A DNA stretch of 64,000 nucleotides from Tritrichomonas foetus. Its lineage: Eukaryota; Parabasalia; Tritrichomonadida; Tritrichomonadidae. The stretch is from the NCBI GenBank assembly GCA_001839685.1, contig MLAK01000421.1:54586-118585 (forward strand), in the 5' to 3' direction. Below are positions 31,501 to 40,700 of the stretch, piece after piece (position 1 is the stretch's first letter; each line of letters starts with the position of its first letter). A program made the position numbers and the translations under genes. Under the pieces are notes generated by a model, which made no database searches, had not been told where the DNA came from, and worked only from the letters and a program-made list of their open reading frames with translations.

Positions 31501-32579
31501 TATTTGGCATGCTCGAGGAGAGAATCTAATGTATCATTATCCAAAAATGAAGTGATTTGAGTGTCAGTTATGAATTTGGCTAACGCATTTGTACAAGCAG
31601 TATTTGATGATGTCAAATCTTCAGCCATGGAAAAAACATCATCATAAATACTTTCAGCAACTTTTCCAGGGTTTGGAAATAAAGGAATAATTGGAATAAT
31701 TGCTTCAATTGCTGCAGCAATAACTTCTTCTTGAGATTCGTCAGAATTATCTTTTATTGTCTTCAATAAAGCATTTTGGAGCCATTCTGGATCAAGACTA
31801 TGATTATCAATAATCAGCATGTGTTGAACAATATTCCAAAAAGCAAATCTTAAAGACCATCCATCATCATCTTCATCACTACTATGAAAAGAATGGAATT
31901 GTTCTAAAATTGGAACAGCATCTTTTATATTCATCATTAAGCAGCGTGCTAGAAGGTGACAGGCAGGATCAACAACAGGAACTTTAACAACATCATTAGA
32001 AAAATCTTTAAAGCGATCCATTGCAACTAATGTTAAAAGTCGCACAGCTAAATCTTCTAAATATTCGCGTGGACAAGCAGGAGTGATCGTGGCGAGGAGA
32101 CAAACTACAGCACCATGGCGATAATGCCAATTTTCAGAATTTAATTTTTCTATCATTCTTTCGGAAATTTCGCATAATTCGGCGATTTGGGAATCTGGCG
32201 ATATTGTCAAAACTTGGTCTTTGTAATCGGAAGCTGCGGCATTATGTGTAGTGAGATTGTGTGTGAGAAATATTTTGCTTGAAACTATCCTCTGAAGGTT
32301 AAATTGGGTTAATTTGAGGAGTGGGCGATTGGATTTCCAATTGTGGCGTTCAGGACGGCAATTCGGAATGAGATTTTCTAAAGCTGTTGACGTGGCACGA
32401 CGACATTCGAATTCGTGGTGTAAAAGAAGCGGGAAAAGTTTATGTAAAATTGTCGATAAATCTAATGAAAATTCTTTCTGTAAAAAGCCAATCTGGGTGG
32501 CTGCTGCTTTTCGAATTGCTGTGGTTTTCCCATTTTGGATGAGATCCAAAAGTCGATCGAACTTGTCTTTTTTCGCCAT
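28590..32579 (-). CDS. MOT1: Mot1/BTAF1-type Swi2/Snf2 ATPase
   Basis: Mot1/BTAF1 uses ATP to strip TATA-binding protein from DNA, controlling basal transcription. The 1,329-residue product opens with DRLLDLIQNGKTTAIRKAAATQ, close to the start of Mot1 proteins, followed by about 750 residues of HEAT-like helices that in the family clasp TBP. The C-terminal Snf2 motor has motif I DDMGLGKT near residue 828, LDEGH (motif II) near 930, SGTPIQNN (III), then FFDGRVNEKDR, TTSIGGLGLNL (V) and QAMARAHRMGQ (VI). The family is normally 1,300-1,900 residues, so this is a compact version. The start ATG at 32579 matches the conserved N-terminus. The neighbouring IBD and Myb genes also concern transcription, but there is no sign of co-regulation. 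Confidence 0.93.
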   Translation of the reverse strand: MAKKDKFDRLLDLIQNGKTTAIRKAAATQIGFLQKEFSLDLSTILHKLFPLLLHHEFECRRATSTALENLIPNCRPERHNWKSNRPLLKLTQFNLQRIVSSKIFLTHNLTTHNAAASDYKDQVLTISPDSQIAELCEISERMIEKLNSENWHYRHGAVVCLLATITPACPREYLEDLAVRLLTLVAMDRFKDFSNDVVKVPVVDPACHLLARCLMMNIKDAVPILEQFHSFHSSDEDDDGWSLRFAFWNIVQHMLIIDNHSLDPEWLQNALLKTIKDNSDESQEEVIAAAIEAIIPIIPLFPNPGKVAESIYDDVFSMAEDLTSSNTACTNALAKFITDTQITSFLDNDTLDSLLEHAKYPQYSTREATYNLINIILDCHDHEIFDDFDFLDFAIKIIVLMINEPSNVLFRVALSMISCLNNLMESKGLYFNEEYCANVMEAMSAEFNKNNYKITLMIPIILKLASIVNIDLTGPKFTKCQTLNGVVFCIILCLNLDTSMPVFMVDNDEIFQKDPISILINLFSLDAKDVISLIPRISSLLTVFNKFVSTYIGRMLKNNHSSDVISQLIKMNADFEEKLLQNFSDTDNYASIITSTRRPPNINVAQTIAINAVYEVPTKLDSVYNILQLYYCIQAKMTLNKAQTQMIVTSMMKNTKKLSSMIAYVANIYAKTKPALLLSSFVTQIEEEKKLSLGPIEFIDLFLSDFDTTKLDLLSWASFFVKPCLKNFANQDDNLRRMAAHSLAQIVRLLPLDNGSTRLLPEDLHGMKAESMKYLAPLFDVTKSPEYKLMPPPDFSSINGGKIRSYQRDGINWLGFLYNYGLNGILADDMGLGKTFQCLCAISNAHTIEHDTSPFSLVVCPPSVISHWCKETNNFFPHLRVHSFVLKSDVVNSKMFQHMDGIIITSYGIIRSHIELFKSRTFTYCVLDEGHIIKNKSSKTAEAVTQLRADHRLILSGTPIQNNVAELWSLMDFLMPGYLGTQKVFQQKYESSIKKMFKPEASEAETEKGQQCLQLLHCQVLPFIMRRLRDVVLEELPPRIVYDEVFQMTDKQREVYNRLLGHGETLNDISDVDEHIFTKLKKERQLCIHPCLVDPSIPEEIEYSAKMKELRKVLLTQLGLGGGKDMMRNRALLFAQSSQTLDKVRDIVLSKIQGLTYDFFDGRVNEKDRPLVLERFNREDGPDLLLLTTSIGGLGLNLQVANNVIFMENSWNFTEDDQAMARAHRMGQRRTVTVFNLITSGTIESRIIEKQQMKRKMVKTIINEDNDQSQTDITLVQDSLYQDQETAKTENKKKLTQAEAIAESNNLIHDKEEYINEYRNDGQWISNRK

Positions 32580-33155
32580 GGGGAATGATTTCGATTGAAA
32601 AAGTCAGAGGTAACTTGATGTTTCGATTGATCAAATCTGACATCTCGTTTGCCATTTGATATATTTGACGGTTTATTTGACAGTTTATTGAACAGTTATT
32701 AAAAAGGATAAAAATTTTTACATGCTTTTTGTTAAGAAATGGTTACATTTGTTTTGCCTCAATTACTTTGAATTTAATGTTTTGAATTTTCTAAAAATTT
32801 GAATATGTCGAATAAAAAATTGAATTGAGTTTTATAAAGTAGTCAACTATTTCAGCAAATTATCAAATTTGATAATGTGTATTTAGCCTATGGAATTTAT
32901 TGTATATTCCAGAAATAAACTAGATTTCTTGAGTAAAAACTATTTCCGAAAATAAATTAATTCGAGAAAAAATGAATTAATTCATTGAAAAAATAACGAT
33001 ATTGAACTTTTTCTTTTTATAATATCAATAAACATTATATTCAAAAATGTGACTTACCATCAATTTCAATTACTTTAAAATGAGTCTTTATGCGAGCAAT
33101 TCATACAATCCGTAAACTTTTTCTGTAAAATTATTATTTTTTCAATCATTTCCGA
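32580..33155. other. Divergent intergenic region
   Basis: About 575 bp between the divergent Mot1 and IBD genes, so it should hold both promoters. Very AT-rich. The initiator for the right-hand gene is annotated separately. Confidence 0.6.
33146..33150 (+). promoter_or_regulatory. Initiator-like motif TCATT
   Basis: TCATT matches the trichomonad initiator; the putative +1 A at 33148 is 8 bases before the ATG at 33156. It lies upstream of a gene that itself appears to encode an initiator-binding-domain protein. Confidence 0.55.
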
Positions 33156-34022
33156 ATGAAACGCAGAAGCTCTAAAACGAAAATAGTGAAAATAAACCAT
33201 GAACCAGCAGCGCTAAAAGAACCGTCAGATGAAGAATTTGACAATATGCTTCAAATGAACCGAAATCGGTCATTCTTTATATTCGACAACCTTTCTGATA
33301 GCCTCGATTCCTTATTGAGTGACGAAGAAAACAAATCGCAAAACAATAAAATGGTTCGATCCCACTCGCAGCAGTTCAATGACGAGAATGCCTTAAATGA
33401 CGCATTTGGCCCAATGCCGTTCCTTCCCATTACTCAATCGTGTTTTGATTTCCAAGACGATAACTCACAGCAATACAATTTCAGAGCCAATTTCGTCGAA
33501 CTTAATGACAATGATTTTATCGACAATGATGCGAAGTTTTTTGAAGCCTGCTCAACTATTATTATTGATCCGGTTGCTGCTGGCCTTCTTCCAACCGATT
33601 CTTGGCCCACTCATCCAATTCCGCTGAGCGAATGTGTTGAGCAGATATTCCAAACCCGTCAAAAAATGAAAATGCCATATAAACTATTCAATGCATTGAA
33701 AATAAGTGAAATTTCACATGCGTATGCACCACTTATGGGAGTGACTTGGTTCTCGAACGAAGTAATCCGAATCAACTTGCAAAAATTTGCCCGCCTGCTT
33801 GGAGTGAAAGATGCGCATAAGGTTTTGTATTCATCTCATGGTGTTTTAGCCCGATTTGGATTCGCCGCCATGGATTTGAAACAAATGGACGAGTTCGGTC
33901 CAGATTACGACATGACTGGAATCGACATGACAACAGTGAAACTTATTTTTCACCCCAGTCATCGGTTCAACATGCACAGCACTATAGAGGACTTGGAGAG
34001 TATCAAAGTCGCATCTATTTAA
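33156..34022 (+). CDS. Initiator-binding-domain (IBD-like) protein
   Basis: A 288-residue protein. Residues 1-150 are acidic, Asn/Ser-rich and probably disordered, with a basic RRSSKTKIVK start. Residues about 165-245 resemble the trichomonad IBD winged helix, the DNA-binding part of IBP39, which recognises the initiator element of trichomonad promoters. Matching blocks are PYKLFNALKISEI, APLMGVTWFSNEVIRINL, FARLLGVKDAHK and a glycine/histidine turn SSHGVLARFGF. In IBP39 the IBD is N-terminal; here it is C-terminal. Inference: a paralogous promoter-binding regulator rather than IBP39 itself. An initiator motif lies 8 bases before the ATG. I assign the family from recalled pattern, not from an alignment. 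Confidence 0.75.
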   Translation: MKRRSSKTKIVKINHEPAALKEPSDEEFDNMLQMNRNRSFFIFDNLSDSLDSLLSDEENKSQNNKMVRSHSQQFNDENALNDAFGPMPFLPITQSCFDFQDDNSQQYNFRANFVELNDNDFIDNDAKFFEACSTIIIDPVAAGLLPTDSWPTHPIPLSECVEQIFQTRQKMKMPYKLFNALKISEISHAYAPLMGVTWFSNEVIRINLQKFARLLGVKDAHKVLYSSHGVLARFGFAAMDLKQMDEFGPDYDMTGIDMTTVKLIFHPSHRFNMHSTIEDLESIKVASI

Positions 34023-34486
34023 CTCCCACTACTACTTTTCGATTTAATTTTTCTCACTCTTCTTTTTTTTAGTTCATCATTCAATGTTGTTTTCACACTA
34101 CTAAGGTTCGATAGTAAAATTGATCATGTGATAAAGGGAATCATGTTATTTACTTAAATTATGTTTGTAGCATACTTTTAATCTACTAAATAATACTCTA
34201 TCTTCTTATTTTTATTACTATGATATTCATTTTTCGCTGGAATCACTTTCTTCATTTAAATCACTTTCTTCATGGAAATCAACATTGGAGTTCAAATCTG
34301 GTTATGAAAAGATATCTCCTTTTATGTATCTCCTTAATCTGAAATCACATGAAAAAAAGTTGTGTTTTCACAAAAAGATGAAATTCTGGAAGATATGTAT
34401 TATATTTAAGCTAATAATACTATTGATAAAAAAATTATAAAGAGGAAAAAAGCTCAATCAGTCTTTTATAAAAGTGTATTTTTACT

Positions 34487-34494
34487 TACATCAG
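34487..34494. repeat. Target-site duplication, left copy
   Basis: TACATCAG immediately left of the element; an identical copy sits at 34795-34802. Confidence 0.85.
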
Positions 34495-34794
34495 GGCAGG
34501 ATTTTTTTTCCTATGAGTTTTGTTTTTTGACACTAAAAATGGGTAAATGTGATGTGACTTTGCGGGCCCCTTCGACTCATTCGGCCATTGGAAGAGGTGC
34601 TGCCACGTGACCACAGCTTCGGATCGCTTCGCTCCCTCCGCTGTGTTCACGTGGCGCACCTCCTCCATGTCGAAGTGACCCAAAGAACCAGCAAAGTTCA
34701 CATCACATTTACCCATTAGGTTTTTTCCACTTTTGACCTTTATTTGACCTTTCACTTCACATTTACAAAACTCATAGGAAAATAAATCTCTGCC
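34495..34794. mobile_element. 300-bp MITE / foldback element with 8-bp TSD
   Basis: A non-autonomous inverted-repeat element. The ends are imperfect inverted repeats: the left begins GGCAGGATTTTTTTTCCTAT and the right, reverse-complemented, begins GGCAGAGATTTATTTTCCTA; both continue through CCTATGAGTTTTGT. Inside, a second inverted pair (AATGGGTAAATGTGATGTG on the left, its complement near 34700-34720) and a third (GCCACGTGACCACAGC against GCTGTGTTCACGTGGC) make most of the element one long palindrome. The right arm has about 45 extra bases. The centre is GC-rich, unlike the host DNA. The element is flanked by TACATCAG on both sides. An 8-bp duplication fits hAT-like and some other cut-and-paste transposases; the autonomous partner is not in this window. 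Confidence 0.9.
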
Positions 34795-34802
34795 TACATC
34801 AG
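34795..34802. repeat. Target-site duplication, right copy
   Basis: TACATCAG immediately right of the element, identical to 34487-34494. Confidence 0.85.
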
Positions 34803-34941
34803 AAAGTTTTAGGATGATAAATGCGCTTTTCTCTGTCTTTGAGAACTTTTATAATTTATTGAAGAATTTGCCCAAAGAAGTTACAAAAAAAGATGAAAGG
34901 TGGAAAATTTGAGTCTAATGAAATTAATTTACAAAAAAAAA

Positions 34942-35592
34942 TTATTTCTCAATTGATGTAAACTGAAGGTTAAGAGTTTCTATATCAGTAGGGGTGATTG
35001 AAGAACTTGATCCATCACAATATTTGAGTTTGGTCAAATTATCGTCAATTGGAATTCTTTGAACAAGCCACTTTTGCCCGTTGTTTGTTGTCATTTGAAC
35101 AAAAGGATCGGTGCATACTTTATGCTGGCATTCGCTTTTTCTTACGCATGCTATGTCGGTTAATATCGTGTTCGTATCGAGATGGTGATTAAACGTAGAA
35201 AAGGGTATATTCACTTTCTGAAGCTTTGGCTTCTTTCTCATTCTCTTCTTTGTATTTTTTTGAGAAAATCTGGTGAATAAGTCTGGGCATTTGTCCTTAT
35301 ATGTATCAAAGTTTGAATGGTCGGAAAAAGCGACATTTTGCATTTTCGTGCATAAATCGTAAAGTAATCTTTGTTTCATGTGAAGAATCTCGTCTTTCAT
35401 TGTTTGAAGCACTCTTTCTCGCTCTTTATTTATCGTACTTATTTCTTGCCGGATTCGCATGCGGACGAATTCTGTGGCCTTTGGGCCCAAGTCTTGCGCT
35501 GTTAATTCTAATACTTCGTTTTCATCGAATGATGGTGAGTCGGTCATTGAATAATTCGCCAAAAAATTGCAAAGAGATTGAAAAAATTCCAT
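34942..35592 (-). CDS. Hypothetical coiled-coil protein
   Basis: From ATG 35592 this gives 216 residues. An internal ATG at 35547 (MTDSPSFDE) is an alternative start preceded by TTATTCA. Upstream codons open only with TTG. A probable coiled coil spans the stretch VRMRIRQEISTINKERERVL and the following helix; a Lys-rich segment KNTKKRMRKKPKLQK looks like a nuclear localisation signal. The C-terminal third, with CVRKSECQHKVC, is probably folded. I recognise no family. The general look (helix, basic patch, small folded end) suggests a chromatin or nucleolar subunit, but this is only a guess. Confidence 0.7.
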   Translation of the reverse strand: MEFFQSLCNFLANYSMTDSPSFDENEVLELTAQDLGPKATEFVRMRIRQEISTINKERERVLQTMKDEILHMKQRLLYDLCTKMQNVAFSDHSNFDTYKDKCPDLFTRFSQKNTKKRMRKKPKLQKVNIPFSTFNHHLDTNTILTDIACVRKSECQHKVCTDPFVQMTTNNGQKWLVQRIPIDDNLTKLKYCDGSSSSITPTDIETLNLQFTSIEK

Positions 35593-36144
35593 AAAAACAC
35601 AGAAAAATTTAAAATGAAGATTAAAATGGTCATAATGAGTTTTGTGGTATGAGGGCGAATTAAATAGCAAGTGATTTGGAAGTTTAAAATGATAAACTAG
35701 AATCTTGCCCGTTTCAAATCTCTGAAAGTTCTAATAAACTAATTCCAATAATTTGAAAATATGAGTGTTAGTGAAAATATGGCGCTTTCTTAATTCAGTA
35801 TAATGTATATTTCCAATATGTAATAAAATATTCCGATTTAAACATAAGCATTGAAACCAGAAATCATCGTCATTCACTTGATTCAAAAAATATCATCAAA
35901 ACATCGTATGTTTTGCTTTTTGAAGTATTAATATTTCTTTTTAATAATTTTTATAAACAAACTCAGATTTTTTTTTGAATATAATTTCATTCCGAAAAAA
36001 ATAGATTTTTAGTAAAAACCAAAAGAGAGAAAGAAGAAAAGAGGAATATAAGATGCATTATAAAAACATAAACATTTTTAAAAAACAACTCATGCTATGT
36101 TATTCATTACTTTTTGATTTTCCCAAATCAATAAAAAGAAAAAT
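35593..36144. other. Intergenic region
   Basis: About 550 bp of AT-rich spacer between two minus-strand genes. Nothing recognisable. Confidence 0.6.
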
Positions 36145-37020
36145 TTATGGACCAAACTTAATATGATCTCTCTGGCATTCTTGCTGGTTTGGATGTGGAA
36201 TAAACGGCTTCCGTTCAATTGGTGGAGCGAAATAATCCAACTCTGTTGTGATTTCGGACGAATATTTTTTCTCATTAATTTTTTTCCCTTTTGGAATTGG
36301 CAAATCCGATTTTCCGGCATAAAAACGAGTTTCTGCCAGAATTTTCCACTTTTTGAGATTCATTGTATCTCTTTCCTGGAAAGTCGGGGGCGCTTTCCAT
36401 TCGCCTGTTGATTGTTGAATGATTTTTGTGAGGCGCTTTTCGTCTTCTTGGTTTTTCCGGTATTTCAAAATTGGGTCTGTTAAATCTGACGAATCGAACG
36501 ATAGTCTTGGAATTTTTGGTAATTCTTGAAGATACGTATCCTGAGTGTGCGCTTGTCTGTCAAATGCCGTAATTGCTCTGGATTTCGCTCTTATGAATTT
36601 TTGATATTCGGCGCCGGTTGTTTTTCGGACGAGTTTTCGAGATAAAGGTTGCATGTAATGTTCCTCGAGCTCCTGGTGAAGAATCATGGCCTTCCTTCTA
36701 GAGTTAGTCTCATAAACGTTGAGATATTGGCTCACATTTTCGAGCATTGGTTCGTCCTGTCGAAGTTTATTAAATTCGGAATTATTCGACTGCGAAAGGC
36801 GGGAAGACTTCATTTGGACGTTCACAGACGCGCGTGAAGCTTGAGACGTGCGTGAGGGTTCAATCGGGTCTGGAAATGGATATTTTGAAAAGTCTGTATT
36901 ATCTGCCAAATTAATCAGATTGTTTCGATTTCGGTCGTGACTATTTCCGATTCTTTGTTGTTTTCCGCATAAGAGATTGTGTATTTGATCGTTTCTGTGA
37001 ATAAGAACTTCGTCAGTCAT
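36145..37020 (-). CDS. Hypothetical basic helical protein
   Basis: A 291-residue protein from ATG 37020. It is basic and mostly helical with Pro-rich breaks. A central region (EYQKFIRAKSRAITAFDRQA, then LPKIPRLSFDSSDLTDPILKYRK) and a C-terminal WKAPPTFQERDTMNLKKWKI look conserved rather than random. There is no signal peptide, membrane span or catalytic motif. Extended basic helical proteins of this kind are common among axonemal microtubule-binding proteins, and trichomonads carry several flagella, but I cannot match it to a named family. Codon use in the second half is C/G-richer than the surrounding spacer, supporting real coding. Confidence 0.75.
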   Translation of the reverse strand: MTDEVLIHRNDQIHNLLCGKQQRIGNSHDRNRNNLINLADNTDFSKYPFPDPIEPSRTSQASRASVNVQMKSSRLSQSNNSEFNKLRQDEPMLENVSQYLNVYETNSRRKAMILHQELEEHYMQPLSRKLVRKTTGAEYQKFIRAKSRAITAFDRQAHTQDTYLQELPKIPRLSFDSSDLTDPILKYRKNQEDEKRLTKIIQQSTGEWKAPPTFQERDTMNLKKWKILAETRFYAGKSDLPIPKGKKINEKKYSSEITTELDYFAPPIERKPFIPHPNQQECQRDHIKFGP

Positions 37021-37712
37021 TATATTTCTCGTTAATTTCGGATTTATCTCTGAAAATATAGGTGTAAAATGGCATTAAATTACATAGTCTACATTACATC
37101 AAAGGGTAAAATTTTGAGTAAATTACCCTTTCCTTAATCATCATGCATTTTCAGACAATATTTGGTCATTAATTTCAATAGACATATGAAAAAGTTTAAA
37201 TTTGCACTGCCGATGATGATTTCAGAATATAAGCATTTAAATAAGAAAAAGTTTATATAAAATTTTCTGAAAAAATGTATATTTTAGTTATCTTTTCAAA
37301 TTGATGTAAAATGCAATTCTCATTTATACAGAAATACAGCTTGTAAATTCTGTTAATTATTATTTTTATTTTGTTTATATATTAATCAAAATATAAATAT
37401 AAAATATTCCAAATATAATATATTTTCATCCAGGAATATTCTTGGTTTTTAAAAATTTCACTATTTCAATTAAACTGTTTATGGTTTGTGAAGTCAATTG
37501 AATTGTTTTGAGTGATGTTCCCTCATATATATTCACCATGATTTAACCACAACTGTTATTCTTATTCATAAAACTATGGTTTTTAAGCCATTCAATTCGC
37601 AAGAATCAACGAAATTGAAACATTATATTTTCTTTGGTTACCACAAATTAATTTACTCCATCTATTTTGAGAGGAAAATCATACATCATTCATTTTTCAG
37701 AGGAAACTTCAA
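37021..37712. other. Divergent intergenic region
   Basis: About 690 bp between a leftward hypothetical gene and rightward xanthine dehydrogenase, so both promoters should be here. AT-rich. The initiator candidate for the right-hand gene is listed separately. Confidence 0.6.
37686..37694 (+). promoter_or_regulatory. Initiator-like TCATT pair before xanthine dehydrogenase
   Basis: Overlapping TCATT at 37686-37690 and 37690-37694 match the trichomonad initiator; putative +1 positions are about 21-25 bases before the ATG at 37713. Confidence 0.45.
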
Positions 37713-40700
37713 ATGCTTCGAAGCCTCTCTTCTTTTCATCGATCACTCTCGAAGTCTCCATCCCCACAAAATTCCATCGAATTCATATTAAATGGTAAAA
37801 AAGTCGTCATTCCTGAAGGCGAATATGATCCCACCAAATCTTTCGGGACATGGCTTCGTACCGACAAAGTTAATCTCAAAGGTACAAAAATTGTATGCGA
37901 AGATGGCGGTTGCGGCGCTTGTACAGTCGTTCTTACTCAATATGATCCAATCACCAATAAATACGTCCATCGTCCAGTAAATTCATGCTTGATGCCCCTT
38001 GGTCAAGCTCACGGTCAATCAATCACTACAATTGAGCACCTCGGCAACAAAGAGAAAGGATTACATCCAATCCAAAAATCATTCGTCAAGCACCATGCAA
38101 TTCAATGTGGGTATTGTACTCCTGGCTTCATCATGAATACGTACTCAATGCTTCTTGACAACCCCAAACCAACGTGGTCACAGATTGAAGAACGGTTTGA
38201 TGGAAACCTATGCCGCTGTACCGGGTATCGTGCCATTCATGATGCATTGAAGGGATTTTCGGTCGATGGGAAAGAAAGTGATTCTTTGATTTCCAACGAC
38301 TCAGAGTGTCAAACCTACGTTTGCCCAGATCCTGAACATCCACCAGCCGAAGTTAAACCGCTTGGCATTTCATACAAAGGTGTTCATTTTTATGTTCCAA
38401 CTTCTTTTGAGCAACTCGTTGAACTCAAGAAGAATTATCCAAATAGTGAAATGATTGTTGGTTCTTCTGAAGTTGGAATTGCATTAAAGAGCAATGGTGG
38501 TCCAACTCATCCAGTTTATATTTCACTTCATCAAGTCAAAGAATTATCTTATGTTGAAGTGAAAGATAATAAATTAATATTTGGTGCATCAACTTGTTTA
38601 CAAGATTTGCTTGATTTATGCACAAGATTGAGGCCAACATTGAGTGAGAGCCAAAACAGACTTTTCCGTGAATTAAGACTTCGATTGGCTACTTTTTCAT
38701 CAACACAAATTAGAAATACTGCATCAGTTGTCGGAAATATCGCTTCTGGCGGTGCTGTTACTGATATGTCAAACTTTTTAATGGCCAACAATGCAGTCTT
38801 CACAGTTTTGGATGTTTCAACAGGAAAAGAGACTCAAATGACGATGGACAATTTCTATCAAGGTTACAGAAAGACTTGCCTCAAAAACACAGATATTGTA
38901 ACTAAATTCGAAATACCTTTGTGTGAAGAAGACGAACATGTTTTCGTGCACAAGCAAGCACACAGACGTGAAGATGATATTTGTATTGGATCAGCAACAA
39001 TGCGCGCTAAAGTTAATAAAAATAATACTATTGAAAAAATTTCACTTGCTTACAGTGGACTTGCTGCATATCCGAAATATGCAAGGAAAACTGAAGCTTT
39101 CTTACTTGGAAAAGAATTCACGTTAGAAAATATCAGGAAAGCATTCCAAACATTGGAAGAAGATTTCCCGATCGCAGACATCACTCCAGGTGGTCATGAA
39201 GAATTTAGAAGACAGCTGAGAAGCTCATTCCTCTTCAGATTCTTCCATCAAGTTGAAAAAGAACGTGGACGTAATTATGACAAGAGTGCAACCGAAATCA
39301 TCCCTAGATTAAATAGTGAATTCGGCCCACAATCAAACATCAAGCATAATGGTTGTGAATGTAAACGTACATATAAATCTGTTACAGAACCAATTCATTC
39401 TCGAACAAGTGAACAAATGTCAACTGGTGAAGCTCTATATACAATTGACCTTCCAGATCCCGGCAGAACCCTTTACGGAGGAATTGTTAGATCCACAATT
39501 GCACATGGAAACATTAAAAAGGCGGACTACTCAAAATGCCTTGAAGTTCCTGGTGTTATTGATGTTGTTACATATAAAGATGTTCAAGGAAACAATATTG
39601 TGGGTGATGTAATCAATGATGAACCAGTTTATGCTGAAAAAGAAGTTCAATTTGTTGGTCAATCAATTGCTCTTGTTCTTGCAGTTGATAATGAAACAGC
39701 TTGGCGTGCTGCAAAACTTGCAGAAATTGAATATGAAGAACTTCCAAGCGTTTTAACCATAGAAGAGGCAATTAAACATAAATCTTTCTATGACATTCAT
39801 CATGCTATTAAAACGGGTGATCCTGAATCAGCTTTTAAGAAATGCAAGCATGTTGTAGAAGGTGTAACAGAAATTGGTGGGCAAGAGCACTTCTATTTAG
39901 AAACACAAAACTGTATTGTTGAACCAGGAGAAGATAAGAAGTTGAAAATTACTTCATCTACTCAAGCACCATCAACAAACCAAGTTCAAGCAGCTCGTGC
40001 AACTGGTCTCAAAATGAAAGATGTTGATTGTGACACACTTCGAATTGGTGGTGGTTTCGGTGGTAAAGAAACAAGAGCAACAATGCAATCAAATATGGCA
40101 TCTGTTGCGGCTTTGAAGCATAAAAGACCAATTCGTATTGTTCTTGATCGTGCCACTGATTTTGAAGTATCTGGTGGCAGACATCCAATGATTTGTAAAT
40201 ATAAAGTTGGCTTTGATGAAAATGGAAAAATTGATGCACTTTGGGCAGATATATATGCTGATTGTGGATGGTCTGTTGATATTTCCATTGCCGTTACAGA
40301 TCGTTCACTTTTCCATATTGATGGTGCGTACAATATTCCAAACTTTTATACAACTTGTTACCTCTGTAAGACAAACTTACCAACAAATACTGCTTTCAGA
40401 GGCTTTGGTGCACCACAAGCTGCATTCTTTGCTGATGAAATCCTTGACAAAGTTGCATCTGTTGTTAAAAGACCACCAGAAGATGTGAGACTTCAGAATA
40501 TGTATAAAGAAGGTGATAAAACACACTTCGGCTCACCACTTATTGATAATAAACTTCAAGAATGTTGGGATTATGTTAACAAGTCATTCAACTTTGACAA
40601 GTTCAGACAAGAAGTTGATGAATTCAACCGTAAGAATAAATATAAGAAGAGAGGTGTTGCTATGACTCCAATGAAATATGGAATTAGTTTCACTTTTGGC

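Larger units (their letters stand above)
34023..34941. other. Intergenic region holding a MITE
   Basis: About 920 bp between convergent genes. The right half contains a 300-bp inverted-repeat element (34495-34794). The left half is AT-rich and holds an imperfect duplication of AATCACTTTCTTCAT near 34240-34275. No gene is supported; the frame at 34486-34755 lies wholly inside the element's palindrome. Confidence 0.7.

Noticed and set aside
34486..34755. 89-codon minus-strand frame with Lys/Glu-rich product
   Set aside because: It lies inside the MITE palindrome and is best explained by its GC-rich inverted repeats.
37576..37791. Plus-strand frame overlapping the xanthine dehydrogenase start
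   Set aside because: Out of frame with the conserved enzyme and unrecognisable.
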